64,000 bases of DNA, taken from positions 1,178,001 through 1,242,000 of the forward strand of contig NZ_VSRN01000001.1 of assembly GCF_008369915.1 (NCBI RefSeq), read 5' to 3'. The notes below the pieces were generated by a model that was given only the letters and a program-made list of their open reading frames with translations, made no database searches and was not told the origin of the DNA. The position numbers and the translations under genes are program-made. Numbering within the stretch: the stretch's first letter is position 1; every line of letters starts with the position of its first letter. This DNA comes from Dyadobacter sp. UC 10 (GTDB lineage: Bacteria; Bacteroidota; Bacteroidia; Cytophagales; Spirosomataceae). Below are positions 44,963 through 53,443 of this stretch, one piece after another.

Positions 44963-45105
44963 AACCTATGAAAAACGAAGCATCAATAACAAAGCTGTCC
45001 GCCCAAAAATTGGTGCAGCAGGAATTAAAAATTGTAAACGCAATTTTGGAAAAGGTTGATCTATCTAAAATCAGAAGCCTGGCCAAAGGAGAATGCACCA
45101 GATAA
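44959..45105 (+). CDS. 48-residue helical protein overlapping the DUF6934-like gene
   Basis: A short ORF starting in the stop of the upstream gene (ATGA overlap), coding for 48 residues rich in Lys and Leu. Residues 12-36 (KLSAQKLVQQELKIVNAILEKVDLS) form a strong amphipathic helix and the tail is basic. Overlap-coupled start and helical composition support expression. It ends 2 bp before the ATG chosen for the GH16 gene. It could be a partner of the DUF6934-like protein; no homology can be checked here. Confidence 0.5.
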   Translation: MKPMKNEASITKLSAQKLVQQELKIVNAILEKVDLSKIRSLAKGECTR

Positions 45106-45107
45106 CC

Positions 45108-45941
45108 ATGTTTAATAATAGGGTAATTTTTGCATTTGTGGCAATAGCTTCGCTTGCTTGCTCGCGGGTAGCTGTCACTGCACAAGACAAACCATATGCC
45201 TTCGCCACAACCCCTTCCTGGCAAGATGAATTTGACTATTCAGGCAAGCCAGATCCGGCGAAATGGTCTTATGATTTGGGTGATCACGGCTGGGGGAACA
45301 ACGAATTGCAAAATTACACTGACAAGCTCGAAAACGCCAAAGTAGAGAATGGTCACCTGATTATCACAGCAATCAAAGAGAAATCCGGGAAGGCTGGTTA
45401 CAGTTCCGCCCGGATTGTGTCAAAAGGTAAGGGGGACTTTCTATATGGTAAAATCGAAGTAAAAGCCAAGCTGCCCACGGGCAGAGGAACCTGGCCTGCG
45501 ATCTGGACCCTGGGCAGCGAGGAGGGTTACGGCAACAAAGGCTGGCCTGACAACGGCGAAATTGATATCATGGAACACGTTGGTTTTGATCAGAACCGTG
45601 TTCACGGGAATGTGCATACCAAAGCGTTTAACCACGTTCTGAAGACCAATAAAGGCAATAGCGTGATCGTCGATAAGGCATCGGAGGAATTTCACATTTA
45701 CTCTTGCGAATGGACTCCTGAGTTGGTTACTATCCTCGTAGATGGTAAAGCCTACTTCAAATTCCCGAAAGAGGCCTCTTATCAATGGCCCGAGTGGCCG
45801 TTTGACAAACCTTTTCACCTGCTTTTAAATATGGCCGTCGGAGGTAATTGGGGCGGGCAAGAGGGTGTGGATGACAGCATTTTCCCACAAAAATTAGAGA
45901 TAGATTACGTCCGCTTTTACCCGCTGGCCGAGAAAAAGTAG
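45108..45941 (+). CDS. Glycoside hydrolase family 16 beta-glucanase (laminarinase-like)
   Basis: 277 residues from the ATG at 45108; another in-frame ATG at 45093 overlaps the 48-codon ORF. Signal peptide about 1-25 (FAFVAIASLACSRVAVTAQ). The single GH16 domain has the catalytic motif EIDIME with nucleophile Glu151, Asp153 and acid/base Glu156, plus WNNELQNYT-like WGNNELQNY (62-70), RGTWPAIWTLG and LLNMAVGGNWGG. GH16 enzymes of this type cut beta-1,3 or mixed-linkage glucans outside the cytoplasm. It is not adjacent to a SusCD pair, so it acts apart from those loci. dnaX follows after 35 bp. Confidence 0.9.
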   Translation: MFNNRVIFAFVAIASLACSRVAVTAQDKPYAFATTPSWQDEFDYSGKPDPAKWSYDLGDHGWGNNELQNYTDKLENAKVENGHLIITAIKEKSGKAGYSSARIVSKGKGDFLYGKIEVKAKLPTGRGTWPAIWTLGSEEGYGNKGWPDNGEIDIMEHVGFDQNRVHGNVHTKAFNHVLKTNKGNSVIVDKASEEFHIYSCEWTPELVTILVDGKAYFKFPKEASYQWPEWPFDKPFHLLLNMAVGGNWGGQEGVDDSIFPQKLEIDYVRFYPLAEKK

Positions 45942-45976
45942 CTTTGAAAATCCAGTGCACAGGGCTATCTTGCATC

Positions 45977-47725
45977 ATGGATAATTTCGTTGTTTCGGCC
46001 AGAAAATACCGCCCGGTTACTTTTGATTCGGTGGTTGGGCAATCACACATTACGACTACTTTAAAAAACGCAATCCGCACCAATCACCTCGCTCAGGCCT
46101 TTTTATTTTGCGGCCCAAGGGGGGTTGGAAAAACTACCTGTGCGAGAATTCTGGCGAAAACGATCAACTGCCAGAATCTGGGGGACGATGCGGAAGCCTG
46201 CGGTGAATGTGAATCCTGTGTAAGCTTTCAGAATAATGCATCCTTCAATATCCACGAACTGGATGCCGCTTCCAATAATTCCGTGGAAGATATCCGCAAC
46301 CTGATCGATCAGGTGCGTTATCCGCCTCAAACCGGTAAATACAAAATCTATATCATTGATGAGGTGCATATGCTGTCGCAGGCTGCCTTCAATGCTTTTT
46401 TGAAGACATTGGAAGAACCGCCCAGCTACGCAATATTCATTCTGGCTACGACAGAGAAACACAAGATCTTACCTACTATTCTTTCCCGCTGCCAGATCTT
46501 CGATTTCAATCGGATACAGTCGAAAGATATCGCTTACCACCTGGCTGATATTGCCCAAAAAGAAGGTATTACTGCTGAGAAAGAAGCACTTGAACTGATC
46601 GGCCAGAAAGCAGATGGCGGATTGCGCGATGCATTGTCAATGTTCGACCTGAATGTGACATTTTCGACCGATAACCGCCTTACTTATGTGGCCGTACTTG
46701 AAAACCTGCATATTCTGGATTATGATTATTACTTCAAAATCACGGACGCGCTACTGGCAGGCAGCATTGCCAGATCACTCGTTTTGTTTGATGAAATCCT
46801 GAGAAAAGGTTTTGACGGACATTTGTTTGTAGTGGGCTTGCTGGAACATTTCCGCAACCTTCTGGTTTGCAAAGATCCCGCGACAGTTACATTGTTGCAG
46901 GTTTCCGAATCAGCCGAACGCAAATACCTGGAACAGTCTGCAGCGGCAGATATGAGCTTTTTATTATCTGCGTTAAGCATTACCGGTCAATGCGATATCA
47001 ACTACAAAGCGGCCAAAAATCAGCGGCTGCATGCTGAGCTTTGTCTGATGAAACTCGCCAATCTCCCGAATATACTTCAACTAAATTCTCTTGCCGCCGT
47101 TGAAGAAACGGCAAAAAAAAAAGTTGAGCCCCCACGGGAGCCTATAGTAGTTGCAGCTCCCGCATTGCCTGAGCCAGTACTGGCCGATCATTCCAACGGA
47201 AATGTGGCCCCGGCAATTCAACCTGCTGCACCAGCAACGGTGTCTTCCAAACTCAAAAACACAATCCCGCTCGCCATAACCCGGCCGGCGGCAACTGCAA
47301 CTATTGAAAGTTCGGCCCAGAACAGACCAGAAATTGACCCTGTAACGCACATTCGGAAGGAGAAGCTGACATTGGAAAACTTGCAGCGCTTTTGGTATGA
47401 ATTTGCGGAAAAGAGAAGAGAAGAAGGGAATTCAACAACCGAGGAGATTACTTTAAGAAGAGAGTTCCGCCTCGAAGGCTCCTCTATCGAAATCGCCCTG
47501 GACAATACCCACCAGCTGGAAGCGATTCAAAATGCCCGCTATGATTTGCTTGGTTTTCTGAAAAGCCGCCTTGACGCCCCAAAACTCGATATTAATGCAA
47601 GGGTAGCACCTCAGGAAGTCAACCGCCTGCCTTACACGCCTGCCGAAAAGTTTAATTATATGGCAGAAAAAAACCCCTATCTTCTTGAACTGAAACAAGT
47701 GCTGGGGCTGGATGTAGATTTTTAG
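45977..47725 (+). CDS. dnaX: DNA polymerase III gamma/tau subunit
   Basis: 582 residues from the ATG at 45977; an in-frame TTG 33 bp upstream is not needed. VSARKYRPVTFDSVVGQ (6-21), Walker A GPRGVGKT (46-53), zinc-binding cysteines Cys65, Cys75, Cys78 and Cys81, and sensor IIDEVHMLS near 120. The AAA+ clamp-loader core reaches about residue 370, then a Pro/Ala-rich linker (about 390-460) and a C-terminal tau-like domain. It forms the replication clamp loader and binds the polymerase alpha subunit. Its stop codon overlaps that of convergent coaE. Confidence 0.96.
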   Translation: MDNFVVSARKYRPVTFDSVVGQSHITTTLKNAIRTNHLAQAFLFCGPRGVGKTTCARILAKTINCQNLGDDAEACGECESCVSFQNNASFNIHELDAASNNSVEDIRNLIDQVRYPPQTGKYKIYIIDEVHMLSQAAFNAFLKTLEEPPSYAIFILATTEKHKILPTILSRCQIFDFNRIQSKDIAYHLADIAQKEGITAEKEALELIGQKADGGLRDALSMFDLNVTFSTDNRLTYVAVLENLHILDYDYYFKITDALLAGSIARSLVLFDEILRKGFDGHLFVVGLLEHFRNLLVCKDPATVTLLQVSESAERKYLEQSAAADMSFLLSALSITGQCDINYKAAKNQRLHAELCLMKLANLPNILQLNSLAAVEETAKKKVEPPREPIVVAAPALPEPVLADHSNGNVAPAIQPAAPATVSSKLKNTIPLAITRPAATATIESSAQNRPEIDPVTHIRKEKLTLENLQRFWYEFAEKRREEGNSTTEEITLRREFRLEGSSIEIALDNTHQLEAIQNARYDLLGFLKSRLDAPKLDINARVAPQEVNRLPYTPAEKFNYMAEKNPYLLELKQVLGLDVDF

Positions 47726-48327
47726 TTTTTATTAAAGGCTAAAAATTGCCTGTGTAGCTGCATTACCTGGGGGATCAAAGCAGAATTTTCATTGTTGTTA
47801 ATCACAAAATCTGCGACTTTCTTACGGGCGTCATCAGAAACCTGCCTTTCGATAATTGCCCTGATTTCAGATTCGCTCCGTTGGTCCCGTTCCAGAATAC
47901 GGGCAATCCGTAAGTTGACCTCTGCTTCTACCACAATCACAAAATCAAGCGTATTCCCCTCGCCGGCACGGTTCATTATCGCCGCTTCCTTGATCACATA
48001 ATGTGATTTCCCATGTTTGCTGACCCAATCTTCGGTGTCGCGCAGAACAGCGGGATGTATAATTTGATTAAGTTTTTTCAACAAAAACTCATCTTTGAAA
48101 ACAATGGACGCTACATACGAAGTGTTGTATTTACCTGCTGCATCGTATGCATCAGGGCCAAGTAGCGCAGTTACAGCAGATCTGACTTCCAAACTATGAT
48201 TTGTGAGCCATTTCGCCCGGATATCAGCATTATAAACAGGAACTCCGAGGCAGGAAAATAGCTCGCAAACCACACTTTTACCTGAACCTATTCCGCCGGT
48301 AACACCAATTTGCAAAGGAGCTGACAT
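47722..48327 (-). CDS. coaE: Dephospho-CoA kinase
   Basis: 201 residues. P-loop GGIGSGKS (11-18), DADI-like NADIRAKWL, and the lid region ERDQRSESEIRAIIERQ near 150-165. It phosphorylates the 3'-hydroxyl of dephospho-CoA, the last step of coenzyme A synthesis. It is the last gene of the nusB-ytxH-DUF1573-yajC-ybbR-coaE run, 17 bp downstream of the YbbR-like gene. Its TAA shares bases with the dnaX TAG, leaving no terminator between them. Confidence 0.95.
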   Translation of the reverse strand: MSAPLQIGVTGGIGSGKSVVCELFSCLGVPVYNADIRAKWLTNHSLEVRSAVTALLGPDAYDAAGKYNTSYVASIVFKDEFLLKKLNQIIHPAVLRDTEDWVSKHGKSHYVIKEAAIMNRAGEGNTLDFVIVVEAEVNLRIARILERDQRSESEIRAIIERQVSDDARKKVADFVINNNENSALIPQVMQLHRQFLAFNKN

Positions 48328-48344
48328 AGGCTAACAGTTGAAGT

Positions 48345-49034
48345 CTATAAAGGTACATTCAGAAATTGCGCCACTTCGAAGCTGACGAATACATCACGGT
48401 GACTTACATCAACGAGAGGTGAAACGGGAAGCGGAATGGGGAGACTTTCATCATAGTTACCCTGAATTTTGGGGGTAGGTACCGAGACGCGGATGGTGTC
48501 GGGATACGATTTCACCAGCGAAACAGGTCCGTCAACAGAAATCAATGATGGAGAAACGTTGATAATGCTGGAAATCACGTATCCCGGCTTGATATTGATC
48601 CCCGCACTATCGATCCGAATCGGAATAATTTTCCTGATTTTAGGCTCGAAACTCAGCTCAAAGGTATCGGCGACAACATAGTTTACATGCAAGTTTGGAA
48701 AAAGCTCTGTAACCTGATCTGTGAGTGTCGTTGAATTAATGAAGCTGGCTTCATTCGGGTTTAAAACCTTATACACCACAGGATTTGCGTTGAAGTTCAG
48801 CCACGATTTCTGCAGCAAAGTCCATCCATCACCTGACACATTCACTGAAATCCTCCTCGGCAAGGGCTGCATAGGAACATAGGATGAGTTATCGTACTCA
48901 ATTTCAAGCGGATAGTTGAGCTTGATCGAATAGTTCTCGGTATTCAGCACATTCATCAGCCAAAAGAAAGACGCAGCCAGCAAGCATCCAATAAAAGTTT
49001 TGATTCTGTTTGGGTTTGGTGGTACGTAATTCAC
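48345..49034 (-). CDS. YbbR-like domain protein (CdaR-like)
   Basis: 229 residues, GTG start. One N-terminal membrane helix (about 12-30: TFIGCLLAASFFWLMNVL) anchors extracytoplasmic YbbR-like beta domains (about 36-220), seen in YPLEIEYDNSSYVPMQPLPRRISVNVSGDGW and VSVDGPVSLVKSYPDTIRVSV-like segments. YbbR/CdaR proteins regulate cyclic di-AMP synthesis in Firmicutes, but in this cluster no diadenylate cyclase gene is visible, so that role is unproven here. Located between yajC (13 bp) and coaE (17 bp). Confidence 0.82.
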   Translation of the reverse strand: MNYVPPNPNRIKTFIGCLLAASFFWLMNVLNTENYSIKLNYPLEIEYDNSSYVPMQPLPRRISVNVSGDGWTLLQKSWLNFNANPVVYKVLNPNEASFINSTTLTDQVTELFPNLHVNYVVADTFELSFEPKIRKIIPIRIDSAGINIKPGYVISSIINVSPSLISVDGPVSLVKSYPDTIRVSVPTPKIQGNYDESLPIPLPVSPLVDVSHRDVFVSFEVAQFLNVPL

Positions 49035-49047
49035 GGCCTGTTAAAAT

Positions 49048-49350
49048 TTATGCGGCTATGGTGCGTGAGATCGCCGACTTTTCGACAGTTAATTTTACTC
49101 CTTTGTCCAGTTCAAGGGTCACAGTTGCCTCTTCCACGGTGTAAATTCTGGCATGAATTCCTCCGATGGTAACAACCTGGTCACCTTTTTTAAGGTTGGT
49201 AAGCAATTCTTTTTGTTCCTTTTGCTTTTTTTGCTGCGGGCGGATCATGAAAAAATAGAATACGCCGATAATACCGACCCACATAACAACCTGATAAATC
49301 ATGGTTTGTGAACCGTCGGATGCTGCCTGGGCTAAGAGAGAAAGCTTCAT
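49048..49350 (-). CDS. yajC: Sec translocase auxiliary subunit YajC
   Basis: 100 residues. One membrane helix (about 16-36: MIYQVVMWVGIIGVFYFFMIRPQQ) followed by the characteristic cytoplasmic stretch KKQKEQKELLTNLKKGDQVVTIGGIHARI and a beta-rich domain. YajC binds SecDF/SecYEG and aids protein export. It lies 13 bp upstream of the YbbR-like gene in the same operon. Confidence 0.95.
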   Translation of the reverse strand: MKLSLLAQAASDGSQTMIYQVVMWVGIIGVFYFFMIRPQQKKQKEQKELLTNLKKGDQVVTIGGIHARIYTVEEATVTLELDKGVKLTVEKSAISRTIAA

Positions 49351-49408
49351 TTTAAGAGATAGATTAGTAAAATTCAGACCGGTATCCGGTCATAACAAGA
49401 TAGAGTGG

Positions 49409-49849
49409 CTATTTGCCTGTCGCTGGCTTTGGGGCAGCATTTACAATGCCTTTCAAGCGCAGCTCCGTGTTTGCGGGTTCGGTGTTCGCATAAACGGTGA
49501 TCGTTTTTACCTGCGGCCCAACCTTATTTTTGCTGTCGAAACGTACCTTGATGCTGGATGTTTCATTCGGCCCGATCGGCTCTTTCGGCCATTCAGGTGT
49601 AGTACAGCCACAGGAAGAAGATATATTGCTCAGGATCAGCGGATATTCCCCTTCATTTTTAAACTTAAAATCGTGCTCAACTACCGCACCTTCCTGAATA
49701 GTCCCAAAATCGAAGGAAGCACTGTCAAGCAATGCAAAAACAGGCATTTTTGACGATGCCTGTTTTTCATCTTCCTTTTTTCCTTCATTAGAACAATTGA
49801 AAAAAGAAAACGCAATTCCGAAGAGTATGCAAACAAAAGTTTTTCTCAT
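49409..49849 (-). CDS. DUF1573 domain lipoprotein-like protein
   Basis: 146 residues. N-terminal hydrophobic signal ending FFNCSNEG with Cys near 19, a possible lipoprotein site though Asn at -1 is atypical. The mature part has the DUF1573 Ig-like core: FDFGTIQEGAVVEHDFKFKNEGEYPLILSNISSSCGCTTPEWPKEPIGPNETSSIKVRFDS. The SSCGCTTPEWP segment with paired cysteines is the family hallmark. Function unknown; probably periplasmic, and cotranscribed with yajC. Confidence 0.88.
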   Translation of the reverse strand: MRKTFVCILFGIAFSFFNCSNEGKKEDEKQASSKMPVFALLDSASFDFGTIQEGAVVEHDFKFKNEGEYPLILSNISSSCGCTTPEWPKEPIGPNETSSIKVRFDSKNKVGPQVKTITVYANTEPANTELRLKGIVNAAPKPATGK

Positions 49850-49858
49850 ATCGGTAAC

Positions 49859-50161
49859 TCAGCTGGCCTGACCTTTAATCTGCGCCATCAGACGGTCTAC
49901 ATCTTCGAGCAGTTTCTCCGCCTTTTCACGGGCATCGTTCACTACCCTTTCTCCTTCCGAGCGGGAAAAATTATCAGGCTGGTCTTTTTTATCAACTAAA
50001 TCCTGAACTACTTCCTGAAGTTTTTCCCGGTATTTTGAAAGTCGGTAAGTCAATTGCGTCCTGAGTACTTCTCCTTTGTCAGGCGCATAAAGAATTCCCA
50101 ATGCAGCACCTGTGACACAACCTGTCAGAAATGCAATCAGACTATTACTGGTTTTACTCAT
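49859..50161 (-). CDS. YtxH-like small membrane-associated protein
   Basis: 100 residues. A Gly/Ala-rich N-terminal membrane segment (about 6-28: SLIAFLTGCVTGAALGILYAPDKGE) followed by a long, charged amphipathic helix typical of YtxH proteins (RLSKYREKLQEVVQDLVDKK ... REKAEKLLEDVDRLMAQIKGQ). YtxH proteins are stress-associated and poorly characterised. Located 9 bp upstream of the DUF1573 gene, in the nusB cluster. Confidence 0.82.
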   Translation of the reverse strand: MSKTSNSLIAFLTGCVTGAALGILYAPDKGEVLRTQLTYRLSKYREKLQEVVQDLVDKKDQPDNFSRSEGERVVNDAREKAEKLLEDVDRLMAQIKGQAS

Positions 50162-50235
50162 GATTTTTTAGTTTTTAGCTATTGAGTCGGCCATATTAGC
50201 TTTCTATGATCCGACAGCTCCAAAAATTATTCCAT

Positions 50236-50260
50236 TAAAAAAACCCCGGGCTTTTCCCCG
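50236..50260 (-). terminator. Weak terminator-like hairpin after nusB
   Basis: Minus strand: CGGG, 6-nt loop, CCCG, GGG, then seven T. The stem is only four base pairs, so termination is likely partial and read-through into the ytxH-yajC genes is plausible. Confidence 0.4.
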
Positions 50261-50261
50261 A

Positions 50262-51425
50262 TTATTTATTGTCGATCAACCCCCTTCCGCTCTTCCTAAT
50301 CACTCCTTCCTTCGCGAGCTTTACTGACAAAACGTCGAGGACGCCGTTTACAAACTTACCACTTTTTGGGGTACTGTACCTTTTTGCAATTTCAATAAAC
50401 TCGTTAATAGTAACTTTAACAGGTATTCCGGGAAAATGAATAAGCTCTGCCAGAGCGGTTTTGAGAATAATAAGATCTACCAAGGCGATCCGCTCAAGCT
50501 CCCAATTTTTCAACTGGTCGTCAAGATAAATATCATACTGATCGCTTTCAGCAACCACAATGCGGCAAAGTTCTTCCACAAACTCCCTGTCCTCTTCCCA
50601 GTCTTTCGTAAGCGGTGCCAATTGAAAAGTTTGGGCGCTATCTGCTGATTTTAATGTTTTAATAGCCAGGCCGCGGATTAGTTCGCTATGGTCGGCCCAG
50701 TACAGGTCACGTTGTTCCAGGTATTCCAAAGGAACTTCATGCTTCAATATTACCTGTCTTAAAATATGCTGGATCAGCGCCTGATCTTCCTCGGCAGAAT
50801 GCTCGGTTTGGCGACAGTATGCTTCGTAAACTTCGTCTTTCCGTAATGCCTCCCGGTATGTTTTACGGATCACGCCCATTTCATTGCTCCAGTTGATCCC
50901 GCTGCGGATAATCTCCTCCTCTAATGCCTTATCCTCAGTCAACACCTGGATAACCCGGTTGGAATTGAGGCCGGAACTTTTCGGAAAAGGCGCTTCGGGA
51001 TCTTCGTATCTTCTTTCGCGGTCGATCTTCGCCTGGTGCGATAGTTCGATAAGCATTGAGAGTATCCGGATAAAATCGGTATGGATAAGCTCGGTTTCAT
51101 TTAAAACCCTTCTTACCATCTTCTCACCGTCGGTTTTGGTCTGACGGGCATATGCCTCATAGGCACTTCTGGCTGTCCTGATTACCTGGTCAGGAAGATC
51201 ATCATCACTCAGCTTTCCGTTCTTGATAAATTCATCGAGGGCGATATTCGCCAGTTTGTTCATCCCGGCGAGCTTCGGTTTGTCCTGAAACTCCATCGAG
51301 TTCAAATCGGGTTGAAAAGCCGCTTCAATGTGGTCCAACGCCAGCAGGCGGTTTGCCTCAGCAGTCAATTGCCTGGCATAAAGCGCCTGAACAGCTTTGG
51401 TCCTTAATAATCTCCTATTCAGCAT
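50262..51425 (-). CDS. nusB: Transcription antitermination factor NusB, long form
   Basis: 387 residues, more than twice the common NusB length of about 140. The N-terminus opens with the NusB helix MLNRRLLRTKAVQALYARQL. The central 200 residues are helical and acidic, and the true NusB core lies at the C-terminus (about 285-380: NWELERIALVDLIILKTALAELIHFPGIPVKVTINEFIEIAKRYSTPKSGKFVNGVLDVL). NusB with NusE binds boxA RNA and supports rRNA antitermination. Bacteroidota NusB proteins are often extended like this. First gene of the cluster. Confidence 0.92.
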   Translation of the reverse strand: MLNRRLLRTKAVQALYARQLTAEANRLLALDHIEAAFQPDLNSMEFQDKPKLAGMNKLANIALDEFIKNGKLSDDDLPDQVIRTARSAYEAYARQTKTDGEKMVRRVLNETELIHTDFIRILSMLIELSHQAKIDRERRYEDPEAPFPKSSGLNSNRVIQVLTEDKALEEEIIRSGINWSNEMGVIRKTYREALRKDEVYEAYCRQTEHSAEEDQALIQHILRQVILKHEVPLEYLEQRDLYWADHSELIRGLAIKTLKSADSAQTFQLAPLTKDWEEDREFVEELCRIVVAESDQYDIYLDDQLKNWELERIALVDLIILKTALAELIHFPGIPVKVTINEFIEIAKRYSTPKSGKFVNGVLDVLSVKLAKEGVIRKSGRGLIDNK

Positions 51426-51656
51426 AAGCCGGGATACTAATTGAAAAAAAAGTACAGTAATTCAAAGAACGTTCCTTCATATAAAGCAAGGTTAAACTTA
51501 TACCCCTTGCGAGAATGTCTAAAATTTAGCGCAAAAATAGACTATTTTGTTCAGAATCGAAAAAATGAAATGCGCGTCCCTAATTTTGCAACGTTTTGAA
51601 TAAATAGGATGTTGCCTATGGCAAGGCCACATTTTTCTTACCCAAAGTATTAACCT

Positions 51657-53438
51657 GTGAAGGCGTTAAAGTACCTCAATAAGTACTTATGGAAATACAA
51701 ATGGTATCTCATACTGGGGATACTTTTTACCATAATCTCTAATCTTTTCGGGATTATTCCTGCTCAGCTGGTCAGGTATGCGCTGGACCTGGTGATCGAA
51801 ACGCTCGACATCTACTACCTCTTCAATGGCGTTTCACTGCAAACTGAAATGTACGATATCTTCGCTTTCAGTATCCTGCTCTATGGCTTGCTGATCCTGC
51901 TGATGGCGCTGCTCAAAGGTATCTTCCTGTTTCTGGTGCGGCAAACGATCATCGTCATGTCGAGGCACATTGAATTTGCCCTCAAAAATGACATTTACCA
52001 GCATTACCAGACGCTCCCTGCAAGTTTCTTTAGAAAGCATAGCACCGGTGACTTAATGGCCCGGATTTCCGAAGATGTCAGCAATGTGCGGATTTACGTC
52101 GGCCCTGCGCTCATGTACGGGATCAACCTGCTGGTTTTGTTTGTGCTCGTGATCTCTTATATGGTCTCTGTGAGCCCACAGCTTACTTTATATGTTCTGC
52201 TTCCATTGCCTGTGCTTTCTGTCAGTGTTTATGTGGTCAATAGTATGATCATGAAACGTTCGCAGGAAATCCAGAAACAACTTTCGGCACTGTCTACTTA
52301 CGTTCAGGAAGCTTTCTCCGGAATCAGGGTGATCAAGTCATTTGTTCAGGAAAAACACTCTTTTAATAATTTCGAAAAAGAGGCTGAAGTATTTAAAAAT
52401 AAGTCTCTAAAACTCACCAAGGTCGACGCCTTTTTCTATCCGATCATTATCATGCTGATCGGGCTCAGCAACATCCTGATCATTTACGTGGGCGGCCAGG
52501 AGATCATTGCAGGCAAACTTACCCCGGGGAATATCACCGAGTTTATATTGTACGTCAATATCCTTACCTGGCCGGTGATGGCATTGGGCTGGACTACCAG
52601 TCAAATCCAGCGGGCGGCATCTTCGCAAACCAGGATCAATGAATTTTTAAACGAAAAAACGACCCTCATATCCGAGAAAAATCTGGTTACGCAGCTGGAA
52701 GGCGGTATTAAATTCCAGCATGTAAACTTTGTTTACCCCGATTCGGGCATTCAGGCACTGGAGAACTTTGATCTTGAAATAAAACCGGGCGAAACAGTTG
52801 CGATCCTGGGCACGACAGGTTCGGGAAAAAGTACGCTGGCACATTTGCTCTGCCGGCTGTACGACCCCACAAGTGGACAGATCCTGATCGATAACGTCCC
52901 TATGAAAGACTATGACGTGCACGCTTACCGCAGGCAGATCGGTTATGTGCCGCAGGATGTGTTCCTTTTTTCCGATTCGATACAAAACAATGTGCGGTTT
53001 GGTACGGAGGATATGCCTTTCGAGCGAATTGAGCAGGCAGTCAGGGATGCGGATCTGTATCAAAACATCATGGATTTTCCACAGGGCTACGATACGGTTT
53101 TAGGAGAAAGAGGTATTACGCTTTCCGGAGGGCAGAAACAGCGGCTTTCCATTGCCCGCGCGATCGCACGCGACCCGAAAATTTTGGTACTGGACGATTG
53201 CCTTTCTGCCGTTGATACGAATACGGAGAATATTATTCTCAATAACATGAAACGCATTATGGACCAGCGCACTTCGGTGATCATTTCTCACCGGGTATCC
53301 TCTGCGAAACTGGCGGATAAAATTGTGGTACTGGACGAAGGCAGGATCATCGAGCAGGGTACGCACGCCGCATTGATGGAGCAGAACGGAGCTTATAAGG
53401 AGCTTTACGAGAAGCAGCTCGTCGCCGAGGAAGTGTAA
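51657..53438 (+). CDS. ABC exporter, fused membrane and ATPase domains
   Basis: 593 residues, GTG start. Six membrane helices in the first 320 residues (first about 17-36) form a type I exporter domain. The ATPase follows: Walker A GTTGSGKS (385-392), Q-loop in GYVPQDVFLFSD, signature LSGGQ (489-493), Walker B ILVLDD (509-514) and H-loop IISHR. The residue after the Walker B Asp is Asp514 instead of the usual catalytic Glu. Family members export drugs or lipids as homo- or heterodimers; no partner subunit gene is adjacent. It ends 5 bp from the convergent S24 repressor gene. Confidence 0.9.
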   Translation: MKALKYLNKYLWKYKWYLILGILFTIISNLFGIIPAQLVRYALDLVIETLDIYYLFNGVSLQTEMYDIFAFSILLYGLLILLMALLKGIFLFLVRQTIIVMSRHIEFALKNDIYQHYQTLPASFFRKHSTGDLMARISEDVSNVRIYVGPALMYGINLLVLFVLVISYMVSVSPQLTLYVLLPLPVLSVSVYVVNSMIMKRSQEIQKQLSALSTYVQEAFSGIRVIKSFVQEKHSFNNFEKEAEVFKNKSLKLTKVDAFFYPIIIMLIGLSNILIIYVGGQEIIAGKLTPGNITEFILYVNILTWPVMALGWTTSQIQRAASSQTRINEFLNEKTTLISEKNLVTQLEGGIKFQHVNFVYPDSGIQALENFDLEIKPGETVAILGTTGSGKSTLAHLLCRLYDPTSGQILIDNVPMKDYDVHAYRRQIGYVPQDVFLFSDSIQNNVRFGTEDMPFERIEQAVRDADLYQNIMDFPQGYDTVLGERGITLSGGQKQRLSIARAIARDPKILVLDDCLSAVDTNTENIILNNMKRIMDQRTSVIISHRVSSAKLADKIVVLDEGRIIEQGTHAALMEQNGAYKELYEKQLVAEEV

Positions 53439-53443
53439 CAAAC

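Noticed and set aside
45093..45107. Upstream ATG start for the GH16 gene
   Set aside because: Possible, but it overlaps the 48-codon ORF and puts polar residues before the signal peptide; the ATG at 45108 gives a cleaner signal sequence.
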